A stretch of 8,096 nt of DNA from contig JANRKG010000161.1 in NCBI GenBank assembly GCA_033763635.1, forward strand, positions 1 to 8,096, written 5' to 3'. The DNA is from JANRKG01 sp033763635. Lineage in GTDB: Bacteria > Cyanobacteriota > Cyanobacteriia > GCF-001939115. Below, one piece after another: positions 8,001-8,096 of the stretch (position 1 is its first letter; every line of letters starts with the position of its first letter). Both the position numbers and the translations under genes were made by a program. A model generated the notes under the pieces. The model saw nothing but the letters and a program-made list of their open reading frames with translations. It did not search any database and was not told the DNA's origin.

Positions 8001-8096
8001 ATTGAAATTCGATTAGAGCAAGTGAACACCCATGCTCAAATTCAGGTAAGAGATACGGGCAAAGGAATTACGCCCGCGTTTCTTCCCCATGTGTTC
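5070..8096 (+). CDS. Soluble sensor histidine kinase with six PAS domains, cut by window edge
   Basis: From the ATG at 5070 the frame is open for 1009 codons to the window edge, with no stop or frameshift. There is no signal peptide or membrane segment, so the protein is probably cytosolic. PAS domains lie at about 8-119, 148-270, 281-396, 411-524, 540-688 and 700-810, mostly joined by linkers of the form DI[TS]-x-R[KR]. PAS1, 4 and 6 have HPDD or HPED motifs; PAS2 has the APEDYP feature seen as APENLP in PAS2 of the upstream kinase; PAS5 carries an unusual insert. A short coiled coil (about 811-838) leads to HisKA with phospho-acceptor H850 in SHELRSPL. HATPase_c starts near 948 with the N-box WNLLSNA (N967) and DTGKGI (D995); the sequence ends before the F and G2 boxes. 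Its HisKA region closely matches that of the upstream gene, so the two are paralogues. A C-terminal receiver is likely by analogy but lies outside the window. Confidence 0.92.
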   Translation, partial: MESLKQISFQNVADNLPVMVWVSDLDGDAIWCNQQWCRFTGQTLEEALGRGWLTALHPDDAIGIEQMYGIALQNQEAIQAEYRLRREDGEYRWVFDSAVPWLDDQGSYLGYIGSIVDITDRKRIEDDRKQAEAEQARLLQELEAERARFEAVLRQMPEGVLIADAASGNLILANEQANHILQHRFDLNFELQAYDQIVPFHAYHRNGEVYAPEDYPLVRSLQTGEVVVHEEMEIHHANGKRIVIDASSSPILNDQGDITSAVVLIQDITERKQVETALRQSETILKSFFASSPIGMVFFDRNFRYVYANDALAAINGIPLSEHLGRTIREVLPQWAPIVEPIFRQVMDTQLPLLSQEVVGATYPRDFVRHCLVNFFPVCLPDGEVIGLGVTDLDITERRQAEEALRQSEERLRLAMEGAQMGTWDVDLITGKAIWSNYHFTMLGYQPTPTGEASEILWFDRIHPEDRERVAQEWQQSRQERRFYRAEYRVMRADNGHIAWLAALGSFTYDQSGVAVRSIGVLFDISDRKQTEMALLAQEERYRYILKAVDISIWEEDFSEVKAAIDQLKATGVQDFRQYFTDHPEFVQQAVGMVRLQDVNQASLQLFGAQSKAELLNSLQQIFTPETQDVFVEELLAIAAEETRFAAETVVQTLQGELLHVWCSLSFPPPSEPYERVIVSLLDISDRKQAEAALQQNEQRYRCLAESIPQLVWTANVQGILLDVNQRWTTYTGLTLAQVQLQGWEAVVHPEDLAPLTEQWALAQQNGTQYQAEGRMRRVDGVYRWHLHQAIPMKDDQGQVIQWFGTATDIEEQKQLEYQRIHLLQQEQTARESAEKANRIKDEFLAVLSHELRSPLNPILGWARLLQTRKFSEAGTQKALETIERNAKLQTQLIDDLLDVSRILRGKMLLNTSEVNLEYVIDAAIETTRLAAEAKNILVQKAIVGDVGLISGDAGRLQQVMWNLLSNAVKFTPNGGFIEIRLEQVNTHAQIQVRDTGKGITPAFLPHVF

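Noticed and set aside
2055..8096. Possible light-sensing (LOV) or bilin-binding domains among the sensor modules
   Set aside because: No LOV cysteine motif and no GAF domain with a chromophore cysteine were seen; all ten modules read as ordinary PAS domains.
1..8096. Mobile elements, CRISPR arrays, tRNA or rRNA genes
   Set aside because: No transposase or integrase motifs, regularly spaced repeats, or tRNA/rRNA-like sequences were found.

Overview
The window looks like a piece of a cyanobacterial chromosome, most likely from a filamentous species. Three things point there. The hexamer CGATCG, the core of the cyanobacterial HIP1 element, occurs about 29 times by hand count where two or so would be expected by chance. 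The pyrimidine gene is a single-chain PyrF-PyrE fusion with the decarboxylase first. The signalling genes are of the very large multi-PAS type that such genomes carry in numbers. The species cannot be named from this sequence alone.

Layout. On the minus strand, reading from about 1775 down to 1, lie pyrFE (290-1729; UMP synthase, the last two steps of de novo UMP synthesis) and, only 29 bases downstream, the first 86 codons of a Ser/Thr protein kinase domain (1-260) that runs off the left edge. Its opening sequence resembles the N-terminus of the giant cyanobacterial Hstk-type multi-kinases. A 325-base non-coding region (1730-2054) separates this pair from two plus-strand genes. It holds a candidate extended -10 for pyrFE, an inverted repeat in the pyrFE leader, a small heptamer repeat, a candidate -35/-10 for the plus-strand genes and a hairpin in their leader.

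The plus-strand half holds two large paralogous sensor histidine kinases in tandem. The first (2055-4946, complete, 963 aa) has one N-terminal membrane segment, four PAS domains, HisKA, HATPase_c and a C-terminal receiver domain. The second (5070-8096, at least 1009 aa) has no membrane segment and six PAS domains, then HisKA and the start of HATPase_c, and is cut by the right edge. The track of closed reading frames supplied for the window does not include this second gene, because it has no stop codon inside the window; I translated it by hand and found one uninterrupted frame. The gap between them (123 bases) has no clear promoter or intrinsic terminator but can form two overlapping hairpins, so co-transcription is likely.

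How they work together: the two hybrid-type kinases probably form a sensory pair, one at the membrane and one soluble, which may exchange phosphate or heterodimerise through closely similar HisKA domains. No input signal can be assigned: no LOV, bilin-GAF or obvious haem motif is visible. No phage, IS, CRISPR, tRNA or rRNA feature was seen. I see no clearly new system; the most unusual points are the paralogue pair with inserted PAS modules, the pyrFE/protein-kinase pairing, and the complete absence of the full GCGATCGC octamer despite heavy CGATCG enrichment.
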